The notes below the pieces were generated by a model. It saw only the letters and a list, made by a program, of their open reading frames with translations. It was not told the DNA's origin and did not search any database. The translations under genes were made by a program, and so were the position numbers. DNA of 64,000 nucleotides from Spirodela intermedia (lineage: Eukaryota; Streptophyta; Magnoliopsida; Alismatales; Araceae). Each line of letters opens with the position of its first letter. Positions within the stretch are counted from its first letter, which is position 1. The DNA is taken from the NCBI GenBank assembly GCA_902729315.2, contig LR746277.1, forward strand, positions 3,911,001 through 3,975,000, written 5' to 3'. Positions 1-10,533 of the stretch are shown in pieces.

Positions 1-1944
1 ATTGCATTCATCTAAAGATGGAAAATGTATGAAACTGCAGGTAGAACAACGAAGAGGAGGTTCTGCGTACTCATCGAACACGTCCCGGTAGACGAGTTCG
101 CCAGTGGCGATGAGGCAGAGAGCCCGGACCGTGGGAATCCCCAACCCATGCATGGCTTCGCAGCCGAGGAACTCACGAATGCTGCCGCCCAGGGCTGCGA
201 GGCCATCTGCATTCTGGAGGGTGTAGGGAGTCTTCCCGGCGCCCTTGAGCTGCAGGTCCAATCTCTCGCCGCGAGAATTCACCAGTTGCCCAAGGGTGAC
301 TCCACGGCCGTCCCCAAGCTGGCCGGCCCACATACCAAACCATTGCCCTCCATAGCACTGGGCGTACGGCAACCTGTAAAGCCGACACTCTGAGTCGACG
401 ATGAATTCAAGCAAACACCTGAACAGAATACCAATCGCCGATCTCAAGGAAGAAGAAAGCTCACACTTACCCTCCAACCAGAGGTATAGCTCCGGAGAAT
501 ATCGCAGGGAAATCCGGCCTCTGGAATCTGAAATAACAGAGGGCGTGGTCATGAGAAGGCAGCACACGCGTACATCGAAAATCGAAGTTCCCCAGGAAAA
601 ACCTCCGATTTCATTTAGATATAAGGAAATGATTAGTATGATCGACGATGGGAGTCGAGCAATCCCCGAAGATGTGCAGAATTTTGTGGCTAATCTCCTA
701 ATCGCAGCAGCATCTCCTTTCACGGTCGATTTATTGGCTGAATGGCCACAGCGTCCTGCATTAAACCTTGTTGACACTTGATAATTTGCATGGCAAAGAC
801 ACGACCAGCAGGAGATGTTCTTAGTTTTTTGCCAAGTAGCACGATGACTCACTCTGCAGGATCCAAATCCAGTAATTCAGAAACCGACTCGGACCGAGCA
901 ACAAGCTCAGGCTTCCCCACTTTGGCAGAAGGAGATACTTTTGAGTAGCATGCACCTACAACCTGCAAGCCAGATTCGAGGAGATGATTCTCCATGTAAT
1001 TTCCGAATTGATTATTGATAATATTATATAAAGCCCTGAACAAAAGCGCTGTACTTAGTCTTTTAAAAAAAAAAAAACTGCAAGCATGGTGTCCAATCAG
1101 ATCAGGTAATAGTTGTGATTTTGGCCCAATTCTGAAATGAATCCCAAGTATGTTGCAGTGAGCACTCAGACGCGGCAAGAAAAAAATAAGCCCCTTGTAG
1201 TTCCCTTGCCTTAGCTAATATCCAGCAACGCTTAACCACACCATTTCAAAATCCTAAGGTTTTGATGAAATAGTAAACAGTTCGTCACTTCAATTAAAAA
1301 ACTATCGATTTCCGCCCACTGCTGCCAAGCTAATTGATCCGAAGATTGGAAGCAATAAGCAACTTCGTTCACTGATGGAGATGCCCCCCCCACAAAGGTT
1401 CGTGCCAACACGTCGTATGAACTCCTGCAGAAGCCAGATGCTCCACAGATATTACCAGCACACAACCGATCACTGCCACGACGGAAGAGCAAGGTAGCTC
1501 GAATAATTTCTACTCCTGTGGTTCCGTGTGTTTCATGAAAGGGCAACCGGAGATTCTAGTGGTGGGCACCAAGAGCTCCCATGTTTCAGTGATCGCTATT
1601 CAGAGCCGCTCTTGCTCTCATAAGTAGAGTGAGAAAAGGATTCGTAACAGCCGATCAAACCAAGATTACAGTCACAGAAAGTCGTCAAACGAATTTCTGT
1701 GGGCTTTTTTCTGCTGAACAGTTACAGCGGTCGGGGTGTTCGTCAACGTCGATGGCCAAAAGAAGTTTACCTCTCGGGGAGTGGAATCCGTTCTGGGATC
1801 TCCCGGCAGCTCCCTCACGAAGGAGTGGTCCCAGTTCAGTTCCTCCAGGCGAAGCAGCTTTGCCCTCTCCTGACTGTTCTTCGCCGACTCTCCGACGCGC
1901 TCCATAGTCGTCGCGGGTGGCTCCGCCGCCTGATTCTCCCCCAT
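1..1944 (-). CDS. SELO: SelO-type protein adenylyltransferase, 5' part (runs off the left edge)
   Basis: SelO proteins are pseudokinase-fold enzymes that transfer AMP to protein hydroxyl side chains; plant and animal members are organellar. Four exons fit: 1944-1771, 962-853, 527-471 and 373-71, all with GT-AG borders and continuous phase. Exon 1 encodes ELNWDHSFVRELPGDPRTDS, exon 2 ACYSKVSPSA, exon 3 RPDFPAIFSGAIPLVGG, and exon 4 WAGQLGDGRG and QLKGAGKTPY, all recognisable SelO blocks in the right order. The ATG at 1944 is the first in frame; the frame stays open upstream without another ATG, so a longer transit peptide is possible only through another exon. The kinase-like C-terminal part lies beyond base 1. 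Odd points: the usual YGGHQFG reads YGGQWFG, and the usual LRSSIREF reads LGGSIREF, so the copy may be diverged or decaying. Family assignment is firm, activity is not. Confidence 0.82.
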
Positions 1945-2512
1945 GGATGGCGAGTCAGCGAAGCCCACGAATCTCCGTACCAGCTCGCCCCCGCGCAGAA
2001 GAGAGAGCCCCCAATGTCCAAGGAAACCACGCGAGCCGCAGAGGTGGGCAGCCCAGAGAGAGCGGAGCGGCAGGCACGAGAAGATGACGAAAGAGACGCG
2101 AGGTGGAAGTGGTCATCCAGCGCGGCACGCAGAATCCTGTCCGATCGGCGATGCCGTAAGCCGAAAGTCCGCCGACTCAGCGAACAAATTAGTGGTCGCC
2201 TTCGGACAGCTCGACCTCTAGTCCCAGACGGAACCAATCCCCTTCTTCCCTAGGAAACGAGGTCGAGGAAGCCCCCACCTCAACCACACCACCTGTACGA
2301 TTCAAGCGTAAACTGCTAATCCGATAAAAAGAAATCCGCAGCCTCCATGGCTTGGCTTTCCAGCGGCTGCGAGTTACCCGGCCGGAAATGGGTTCTCCGA
2401 AAATCAGAGCTTTGATCGCCACAGAGATCACCGAGGATTGCGACGGGGGCAGAAAAGTTCGGGGCTGGAGAACATCGGGAAAATGCAAATTATTTTACCG
2501 CACGGATCCGAA
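1945..2512. other. Spacer between hydrolase and SelO genes
   Basis: This stretch should contain the hydrolase 3' UTR and the SelO promoter and 5' UTR, since both genes run leftward. Open frames on both strands are arginine/serine-rich and overlap each other, which is what GC-rich leader sequence gives by chance. No other gene is supported. Confidence 0.5.
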
Positions 2513-4291
2513 TTACAGAGAAGCGATGAACGCGGAGATCACGCCGGCCATCTGGGTGTCGTAAGCGGGGCCCTCCATCTGGAAGTGGCCGACTCCCTCG
2601 AGGAGATGGGTCTCCACGCGCCCGGCGGCGGACCTGAGCTTGCTCTGAAGCTGTTTCACGCTGGTGAAGCCGTCCTTGGTGCCCATGACGAAGAGCTTGG
2701 GCTTCTCCGACTGCAGGACGGCCTTATGGTGCCGCCCGAAGAGAATGGAAGCCATCCAGCCGAAGGGGTATCCCAGGCTCACGTAGGCTCGAACTTCGTC
2801 GATTTTGTCGAGGGCCGAACCCGCGATCGTCGCTCCTAGAGCATCCCCAGAGTAAAAGAAAAAAAAAACAGAGCGAGAGCGAGAGAGAGAGAGAGATTCA
2901 TCATGGGTTAGAGAACAGGGATTTATTCATCGTATCATTGAATAAACTAGGCAGTGAGTTGGAAATCGTTCATACAAAGAATCGATCAAGAACGGTTCCT
3001 AGCTGCTCAGATCCGGGACCACCAATTATGGGCTTCTTTTTTTCTCTCAAAGCCACAATTATCTGCCCATCTTTCGAGTTATACTAAAGATCGTATTTGG
3101 GGTTCCTCCACTCCTCGGAATGATCGTATTTTTCACAGCAGATCTGAAATGGGTTCTTGGATCCTAGAAAGTTCAGGAAATTTTCCAGCCGCCTCCCAAC
3201 TGGCTCTGTAAGAACTCTCGGACAGCCAGGCTCCCCGTTGACTTTCCCTCACAGAAATAACCTAAAAATGGGCTTTCGATTCATTCGATTTTACTCCGTA
3301 TTACAGCTACGAATGGCTCGGAGCGGCCTGAAAACTTTGATGGGGATGGTTTCTACGTGACCTTCCAGAGCTCGTCTCATTTTCAAGGAGGAAGGTTCCC
3401 CTCCAAATCAAGAGCATGAAACCGGACCTGTTTCATGAACTACGGGTTAAGCGGAGATTATGTTGCCGTGGATTAAATCCTCAACTTTTCAAGCCCCAAT
3501 GTGAATGCAGAAATCAAACCATGTCCATGAATCTGAAATGAATTGGAAGGTTAGTGTCATCCATTTATCTTTGTCCGATCTTGAGACATTGTTGCAGCCG
3601 CCCCATTTTCTTGGCGGATGTTCCCAGTCGGGTGAAGATGGTTGCAGGTTTTCAGTGGGGATGCTGTTTTCATATAGAAAACTCAAATGCAACAGGATTA
3701 GGTCCAAAGCCTGTAGAAATCACTAGCGGAAGCAAAATTCCAGGGCTTCTTTCACAGAAACCACAGTTTGTCCAGCAGAATCTAAAAGATCTCCACCCCG
3801 CAATGAAATTGTTCTAGAAGAAATCAAGAGATGCGGCAATTCCAGAGCGAAAGGGTGAGCGAATTGGTAGATGTTCGAAATGGATGTATCATCCGAGCAC
3901 GCACAAGATCGCCGAGGAAAGCAAAGACGAGACTAAGAGGGGAGGGTAGGGAAGATGGTGTACCAGCAGAAGATCCCACGAGAACGATCCCATCCGGGGA
4001 CAGCGCCTCCGACACCCATCTGCAGACCGCCACGACGTCCTCGATCTCCGCGAATCCCGTCAAGGAAGCCCTCCCGGACGATCTACCGGCCCCCCGCATG
4101 TCGAAGGTCACGGCTCTGTACCCGGCCTCCGCCAGCCCCGTGGCTATCCCTCTCAGCAAACCCTGGAATCCACCGAGCACGGTGAATGGGTGAACGAGGA
4201 CGACCACCCGTTCGCTTCTGAGATCCGCCGGTGTGAATACCCTAGCTTGAATCGTGACCCCATCACTGGTCTCCACGCTCAGAGTCTCCAT
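2513..4291 (-). CDS. Alpha/beta hydrolase superfamily protein, 216 aa
   Basis: Two exons, 4291-3964 and 2835-2513, joined in phase 1 across a 1,128-bp intron. The product is a small single-domain serine hydrolase of a plant-conserved type with no settled substrate. The nucleophile elbow GSSAG lies at residues 106-110 (Ser108) and is split by the intron. Asp164 in GTKDGFTS and His193 in EGVGHFQMEG complete a plausible catalytic triad. An HPF segment near residue 34 and the DMRGAGRSSG loop at 64-73 match the cap-less fold. No signal peptide or membrane segment is visible, so it is probably cytosolic. The ATG opens the conserved METLSVETSDGV start, and a purine-rich leader with short GA repeats (about 4301-4320) lies just upstream. 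The reading frame looks intact. The family is clear; substrate and pathway are unknown. Confidence 0.85.
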
Positions 4292-4924
4292 TAGAGAGGG
4301 AAGAAGGGAGAGAGAGAGATCGAAGAAGATGACAGTGTCGAAGTAAGAATACCCAAATCTAGGTGGGTCGAAAGCGAGAAGAAGGCAGATCCCTGCGATT
4401 CAAGCCTCGCCGAGGAGGAGATGAAGAGATGGCAGATAGAGATGTCCCCATTCGATTAGGGGTGGCAACTGGTCGGGCTCGATGGCGTAGAAGAATGCAA
4501 TGAAGAGAAGAAACCCACCAAACCCCCAAGCCCCGCCGCCGCCAGCTAACCTCACCGCCGAGAAGAGAGAGAAATCAAAGCCGCGAATGGTGGCTATCGA
4601 GAGCCGATTTATTTTTACAATATTTTATAAAATATTTGCGCAGGAAAATAATCAGTCTCCCTCTGAAAATTTACACGGTTTATACGGGCTGGGCATCTCA
4701 TTTTGGGAAGATAAGATCTTCGTGACCAGGAACAAAAAAAAAAATCCATTTTTTCCGTCAAGGAGAAGTTCCACATAAATTTGAGAAGGTTAGAACGAAC
4801 CAGGGTGAGGAAGAAGGGTGACGGCGAAGATGAATGGAGCCAGTCTAAAAAGAATGGGTGTTACGTTACACTAGATCCCCCCGTTTTGTTACAGCATTTA
4901 CAGAAAAAGGCGGCACCATGGCGA
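4292..4924. other. Spacer: hydrolase promoter and bromodomain-gene 3' end
   Basis: Holds the GA-rich leader upstream of the hydrolase and the downstream flank of the bromodomain gene. An AT-rich patch lies near 4610-4640. No further gene is supported. Confidence 0.45.
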
Positions 4925-7786
4925 TCATCGCCTCCCTCTCTTCTTCCCCGCCGCCGCCCTGGGGGGTGGCGGAGCGTCCGCCTCGGCCACCCTCCCTCTC
5001 TTCGCGGGTGGCAGCGGCAGCGGCGGCGGAGGCCTCTTGGGGGGCCTTCCCACGCCCCGCTTCACGGGGACGCTCTGCTCCTGCGCTTGCTTACCCGACG
5101 AGCCCGCAGCCGCCGATCCCTGCCTTGGGCTCTGCTCCTTCCTCCCGCCCTTCTTCTGTTCGCCGCCGGCCGCCTTGCCCCCTCTCCCAGAGGAGCTCTT
5201 CGGGGTCTCCAGAAGTGTCCCGTTGGAGGAGGACGCCGCGGCACTGCGGCTGATCCGTGACAAGAAGTTCACCGCGCTCCTCTTCTTCGCTGCCGAGATG
5301 TTGGCGTTGCCGGCGGCACCGCTGCTGGCATTCTTCGTTTCCGACTTCGCGCTCCCTGATGAGTTCTCCGTCGCGGCCGGCACAGAGTTCGCGGGGGGGC
5401 TCTTCTTATTGCCCGCTCCGTTGGCCTTCCTTCTCCCCTTGCCGGTCCTCAACCGTCTCACCCCCACAACGGACGACCTCTCTTTCACTGCCCTCTTCTT
5501 CTCCGTCTTCTCCATTTCTTCCTCGTCCGGCTCCGGTTTCTCCTCCTCCTCCACCTTTGGCTCTGCCGCCACCTTCGCAGCCGCCTTCCCAGTAGAAACA
5601 GAGCTCCGTTTCCGGCAAGAAACCAGTGGAGTGTCAGAACTCGGCTTCTCCAGATGCGAGTCCGAGAGATCGGGTTCCACCTTGGTCACGGGAACCGCCG
5701 GCGGCCCCGCCGGCGACGTCGGCGCAGGCGGGAGAGCCGTCTCTTCGGCCGCCGCCGTGGAGGGCACCGCGGTGGCGGCCTTCTGAACCGCGACGGCAAT
5801 CTGATTCCGGACGAGCTCCCGCAGCTGCACTCCCGCCGTGTGCTCCGTGGAATCCTTGGGGAAGAAGACGACCGCGTTCGTGCAGAGCAGCAGCAAGTCG
5901 CGGTAGAACTCGACCTCCCGCGTATATAACCCCTCCGTCATCTTCCCCTGCACCGTCGCCAGATCCATGTGTTGCCGAATCAAGCTCCTGTACCTCGTCG
6001 TCTCCTGATCATAGCGAGAGAGAGAGAGATGAGAGTCAAAGACGAATACAGCGAGCACGGAAATAAATGATAACAAGCAAGCTTAAAAAGAGAGTGACCG
6101 ACGGACGGCTATCGAACTGGGTCGATTCGGATCGGCTGACTCGTCTCCTGACGAGACGGTCGCCAACTGGGCCCCGCTAGCACTACTAGCGATATAAGCT
6201 GGCCCGAGCCAGCTTTACTATCCCGTGCCGAGGGGACAGCAGAACTGCTGCGGCTCTCTCTCTTTCTCTCCCTCCAGGTCCAGAAGAGAGATCATCACAG
6301 TCCTGATCGAGATCGAACGGACACAGATCGGTCCCACGTTCCACAGCGCATCCCAGATGGAGCGCGCCGGCTCCCACAAGATACAGGGGAGGAGGCCCGA
6401 TCTTATTTTCTCGATATTAATGTCATGCGTCATCTCTTGGAAAAATCAGCGGAAATAAGTTTTCGTACTTACTTTAAATATTTTTTAATGAATAACGGGG
6501 AGAAGGTGGGTTCTTCGATGGATGACCGGGGAGGGGAGGAGGAGATGAGGATTTGCTAGAATTGGAAAAAGTACCTGGGACTCGATCCGTCGCTCGAACG
6601 TGGAACCGAGCTTGGAAGACCGGATGGTCTCGAGGAAGGACGCCGCCAAGGGTGGAGATCGGGCGGCGGCGATGATCTTGGACGGGAGGGAGACCTCGTC
6701 GGCTTCCGCGTCGTCCCCCCCGCTGCTGACCCCGGAACCCGCCGTCCGCCGCGAGAATCGCCGCCGGGAGGGGCTCGCCGAGCTCTGAACGTCGCTGCCC
6801 TCCTTGGAAGTCTCCTCCCCTTTCGACTCGGCCATGGACTCGCCGGAGTCGCCCGCGTCCGTCCGGTTCGCGGGGTTCGTCGCCACCGGCTCATCCGGGG
6901 GGGTGGCCGCTTCCGTGCCCTTGGCCACCGTGTCGGAGCTCCCGTTGTAGGAGCCCTCACCGGCGAGCTTCTCGTCGTCCCCGGTGACCGGATCCGCCGC
7001 CGCAGGGTCCCTGCTCCCGGCGCCGTCCGTTGCCCCGTCGGGGTTGCCGTCCGTTGCGGCGTCGGAATCCTGGGTGGCCTTCTGTCCCGTGGAGTTCGAC
7101 TCGCTGCAGGAGCGGCCGATGTCCCCGTTCGAGGCGCAGTCCGCGGCGGCGTTCTCCGTCGAGCGCATCGGCGACTCGGCGCCTTTCTTCTTCCCCTCGG
7201 CCTCCGGCGGATCCGGCGCCCGGTCGCCAGAATGCTGCTCCTCGGGGAGCGTCCGTTCGCGGTCTTCTTTGAGCTCTTTCACTTTCAATTGGAGAGATCT
7301 GGATAAAGGCAGAGATATCAGGAAATAAATACCAGAGAAAATAACAAATTAGATCTAATCGCCACCACAAACCAGCCGACATCAGATCCTCGGTCTAGAG
7401 AAGAAAAATCGGCAAAGAACTAGGCGAAAATTAAGAGCGCCGTGGATTTACAAGATGGAAACGTCGTAACGCTCGACCTCTCGCCGGAGCTCGGCGACAC
7501 GGAGTTTCCGGAGTTTCTCGAGCAGGGAGATCGTATCTGATTCGGCGCCGCCGCGAGCGTCCTCGCCGTCGATCCCGCTCTTTTCTGCCGTAAATCGCCG
7601 CTGAAGGTCGTGGAAGCGCTTCTCGCAGGTCTGGGCGGTGACGAGAGTGGCGATGGGCCTACGCTTCTGCACCTCCATGGCCACCGAGTCCCAGTTTTGC
7701 GCCCCGTGCCGGCTAACGGCGCTTGCCAGCAGGAGCTCCTCTCTTGTACCCCAGATCTCCTCGTCCGGGTCGGCCGATCTCGTCAT
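4925..7786 (-). CDS. SANT/MYB-like plus bromodomain nuclear protein, 712 aa
   Basis: Three exons: 7786-7452, 7298-6575 and 6004-4925, with GT-AG borders and correct phase. The N-terminus (about residues 8-65) is a SANT/MYB-like module containing WGTREELLLASAVSRHGAQN, followed by a coiled segment (LRKLRVAELRREVERYDVSI, continuing into the next exon). That layout resembles human BRD8 and Arabidopsis At3g57980/At2g42150. A long acidic, low-complexity linker follows. The bromodomain spans the second intron, about residues 330-429, with YRSLIRQHMDLATVQGKM and FYRDLLLLCTNAVVFFP. The C-terminal third is Ala/Ser/Lys-rich with basic nuclear-localisation-like runs and an AT-hook-like VGRPPKR. BRD8-type proteins belong to NuA4/TIP60 acetyltransferase complexes, so chromatin binding is the inferred role. 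The usual acetyl-lysine-anchoring Asn appears to be replaced by Phe. A CT tract (7859-7889) lies in the upstream leader. Confidence 0.85.
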
Positions 7787-8694
7787 GGCGGCTCATCTCG
7801 ACCCTCCCATGTCTCCCTCTTCGCAAACCCTAGTTCCCCGGGACGGGGACTCCTCCCTTCCTCTCTCTCTCTCTCTCTTTCTCTCTCCACCTCCCCCTCC
7901 GCCCTCCCCCCGTCTGCCCTCTCACTAATGTTTCGCTGTTCTTTGCCTGGATTTCTTGTAAATTTCTTTCTTTATCCCCCCTCTCCATCTCTCCATCTCT
8001 CCCTCTCTCTCTCTCCAAATCGAGTATGGGTGTTGAGGAGGAGAGCGTCTCAGGGTTCTACGCTCCGGCACGGATTTCTCTCTCTTACGGCGACGGCCCA
8101 TCCACTTGCAGATTATTCCGAAAACACCCCTGTACGTTTAAAATATTCCCAAAAAGAGCGTGTGTAAGGTGACGACTTTACCCTTCGACGAGCAGATCAA
8201 CGTGGCCGATCGGCGACGCCAAGATTTCATGATTTCTTGCTTTGCAAACAGCCTCAACCACGTGCGGTGCCGATCGCATCGCCTCACCTTGAAATCCGAT
8301 GGCGCGACTCAGAGATTCAACCTGAACCGCCCGATTCCCCGTGGATCACGGCGGGGTCCCTCTAGGGGACGGCTAAGATCCGATTTGGGGCCACAAATGG
8401 TGATGCTGCACCAGTCGCCATCGCCTGATTGGGAAAATCGGCCCCCCTACTTCGAATCACCTCCGTGGACGGGTGTCAACCGTCCGATATAATCATTCGG
8501 CGCATGCTCACTCGATATAGCTCTGATCCGATCGTTTTGAAGCAGCTACTTTTTAAAAAAATAACTGATTAGAAATAAATAATTATACATTTTCATTTTA
8601 GAAAATCTCGCATTCCTAATATAATTCTGGGTATTATTATTATTAACAGATAATATGAAGTGAATTTATTTTTGGAGAAGAAGATTGAACAGAC
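7787..8694. other. Spacer with CT-rich leader; no gene seen
   Basis: Contains the bromodomain gene's upstream region, with CT tracts near 7859-7889 and 7980-8015, then the downstream flank of the OEP40-like gene, which turns AT-rich after about 8540. No coding pattern is convincing here. Confidence 0.5.
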
Positions 8695-9840
8695 TCAGTG
8701 CCCGCCGCTAGCACCGATGAGAGCCCTCCGGAGCTCCTCGCTCACGTCCTCCTTGGACGCCTCGGGCGGCGCCTTCCCCTCACCTTTCCTGCCGGTGTCG
8801 TTGCTGTTCCGGGCGAGCTCCGCCGATCTGGCGGCGGCTCTGTTGGCTTCCCACGCCCTGCGCTCTCTGATCTCCGGCCGCGAGGTAGTCGTCCCGGAGA
8901 CAGCGGCGGGAGTCACTGGATCGGGCCTGCGGGCGAAGATGTCGGCGCGCAGCTCCTCCACCGCCTTCCGCAGACTCCCGTTCTCCGCTCGCAGGGACGC
9001 CAGCTGCCCCTGCACGGAGGAGCTCGCTTCCGCGTCGTCGGAGGGCTTCTCCTGGGACTTGTCCTCTGCGGAGGTGTGTTCGATGGAGATCTTGCTCATC
9101 ACCAGTGTGGGAAGCTTGTGGAGGCAGAACCTGCTGATGGGGTTGATGGATCCGAAGTCGCCGGCGAAGGATGAGCGGTGATCGGACGGTATGCGCAGTC
9201 CCCACCGAAACTTCACCACCGTGCGGTTCCACAGCGGGAGGACGCTCCCGGCCGTCAGCTCTGCTCCGGAGACCAAGCCGTGGATACCTCCGGCGGCGGG
9301 GCCGGGGTTCAATGTCGACATCCCGTAGGGCTTCGTCGAGGTGAACAGACCGTTTTCCGGAAGAAACTTCACGCCAGGGGGATCTGCACAGTCGCCAGAG
9401 CCCTCGCCGTCGGCGTCCAGGACGACGCCGCTCGTACTCCCGGGGACGAAAGGCAGCGACGCGGCGGCGGCGGCGGCGGAGCGAGTGGTCTTCTTCAAGC
9501 AGAAATCCCCGAACCGCGGTTTGAGCTGGATCGTGAAGCTAGGGCCTCCACGGCCGACGATGTTGAATTCGGCGCTCATCGTCATCGGGGAGGAGAAAGG
9601 TGACCCCAGGGCCCCGATTCCGGTCTTCACGACGAGGGCGAAGGGGCACCAGGAGTCGTTAGGGCGGTAGGAGACGCGGAAGGAAGGACCGGAGACGAAG
9701 GCAGTGGCGATGTCGAGGCGGAGGTCCTTCGCCTCCCCGGCGGACGCCCCGGAGAGAAGCGGGAGCCCGAGCACGCTGATGGGGATCTTCGCCCTGAGCA
9801 GAGGTTTCTCCTCGTCTCGAAACTTCAGAGACGCCTTCAT
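8695..9840 (-). CDS. OEP40: OEP40-like chloroplast outer-envelope beta-barrel protein, 381 aa
   Basis: A single uninterrupted reading frame. The start is the ATG at 9840 opening MKASLKFRDEEKPLLRAKIP; a longer frame upstream has no ATG. The N-terminal two thirds (about residues 1-260) are rich in alternating hydrophobic/polar segments such as PSFRVSYRPNDSWCPFALVV and PSFTIQLKPRFGDFC, as expected for beta strands, and no alpha-helical membrane segment or transit peptide is seen. The C-terminal part is a short coiled coil (QGQLASLRAENGSLRKAVEE) followed by a charged tail. From memory this matches the family of At3g57990, described as OEP40, a glucose-permeable solute channel of the plastid outer envelope. 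Its position next to the bromodomain gene, as in Arabidopsis, supports this. Channel function is inferred from the family only. Confidence 0.72.
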   Translation of the reverse strand: MKASLKFRDEEKPLLRAKIPISVLGLPLLSGASAGEAKDLRLDIATAFVSGPSFRVSYRPNDSWCPFALVVKTGIGALGSPFSSPMTMSAEFNIVGRGGPSFTIQLKPRFGDFCLKKTTRSAAAAAASLPFVPGSTSGVVLDADGEGSGDCADPPGVKFLPENGLFTSTKPYGMSTLNPGPAAGGIHGLVSGAELTAGSVLPLWNRTVVKFRWGLRIPSDHRSSFAGDFGSINPISRFCLHKLPTLVMSKISIEHTSAEDKSQEKPSDDAEASSSVQGQLASLRAENGSLRKAVEELRADIFARRPDPVTPAAVSGTTTSRPEIRERRAWEANRAAARSAELARNSNDTGRKGEGKAPPEASKEDVSEELRRALIGASGGH

Positions 9841-9950
9841 CTTCCTCCCCAATCAACGAAATCGATCGATTCTCCACCGGCGGCGCCACCAAACCCGCAG
9901 AAAACCCTAGGCGCCCATGGGACCCATCCCTGTGCACGGTTGCCCTCTTT

Positions 9951-9958
9951 CTTATATT
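9951..9958 (-). promoter_or_regulatory. Candidate TATA box of the OEP40-like gene
   Basis: On the minus strand this reads CCAATATAAG, about 111 bp upstream of the ATG at 9840. Spacing fits a TATA box with a roughly 80-base leader. No transcript start is available to confirm it. Confidence 0.4.
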
Positions 9959-10244
9959 GGCAGAGCAGCCGCGGACAAGAAAAGGAAACCGCTGGCGTTA
10001 CCAATTGAGCAGCGGGAGGCTCTCTGCCGCGCCGTTCCAGTTCGCCGCCGGCACTGGAGGAGAGGAAGCAGACCGAATTGGGAAGCCTTTATCAGACCTT
10101 CCCAGAAACCACCCTCCGAAATCCACATAATAGCGACTGTGCCATCACCAGGCCTCACGCTCCCTACGTGACCTAGTAGGGCCCAACGCGTAGATGGGCC
10201 GGACCTTGTTACTGTAAGAACAAGGCCCGTTTAGAAGCAGGAGC

Positions 10245-10250
10245 CACGTG
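10245..10250. promoter_or_regulatory. G-box / ABRE-like CACGTG
   Basis: The palindromic CACGTG core sits in the context GCCACGTGTCC, a strong ABRE-type G-box bound by bZIP and bHLH factors. It lies between two divergent genes, 405 bp upstream of the OEP40-like ATG, and could serve either one. Confidence 0.45.
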
Positions 10251-10470
10251 TCCGGAAACTACGCGTTGGGCAGGCGTTTCCGCCAGGTGAGGGGGGACCG
10301 GTCCCCGACCCCGGAAGCCGCTGCTAACGTGTGGCCGGTCCGGCAGCCGGCATGCACCTCCGGCGGAGAAGACAGTTCGAGCACCCGCCACGTACCCCAC
10401 CTCTCTCCGCGGTCCTCTCCACAAAACCCACCCTCCTCCTCCATCAGCCGACTACCTCCCAAGCAGCTAC

Positions 10471-10476
10471 AGAGAG

Positions 10477-10523
<47 letters not shown>

Positions 10524-10533
10524 GAGAGAGAGA
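10471..10533. repeat. (AG)n microsatellite
   Basis: About 63 bp of AG dinucleotides with only a few interruptions, in the probable leader region of the transporter gene. Such GA tracts in plant leaders can bind BPC/GAGA-type factors. Confidence 0.9.

Noticed and set aside
9841-9852. Longer start for the OEP40-like protein
   Set aside because: The extension begins with TTG; the ATG at 9840 gives the conserved MKASLKF start.
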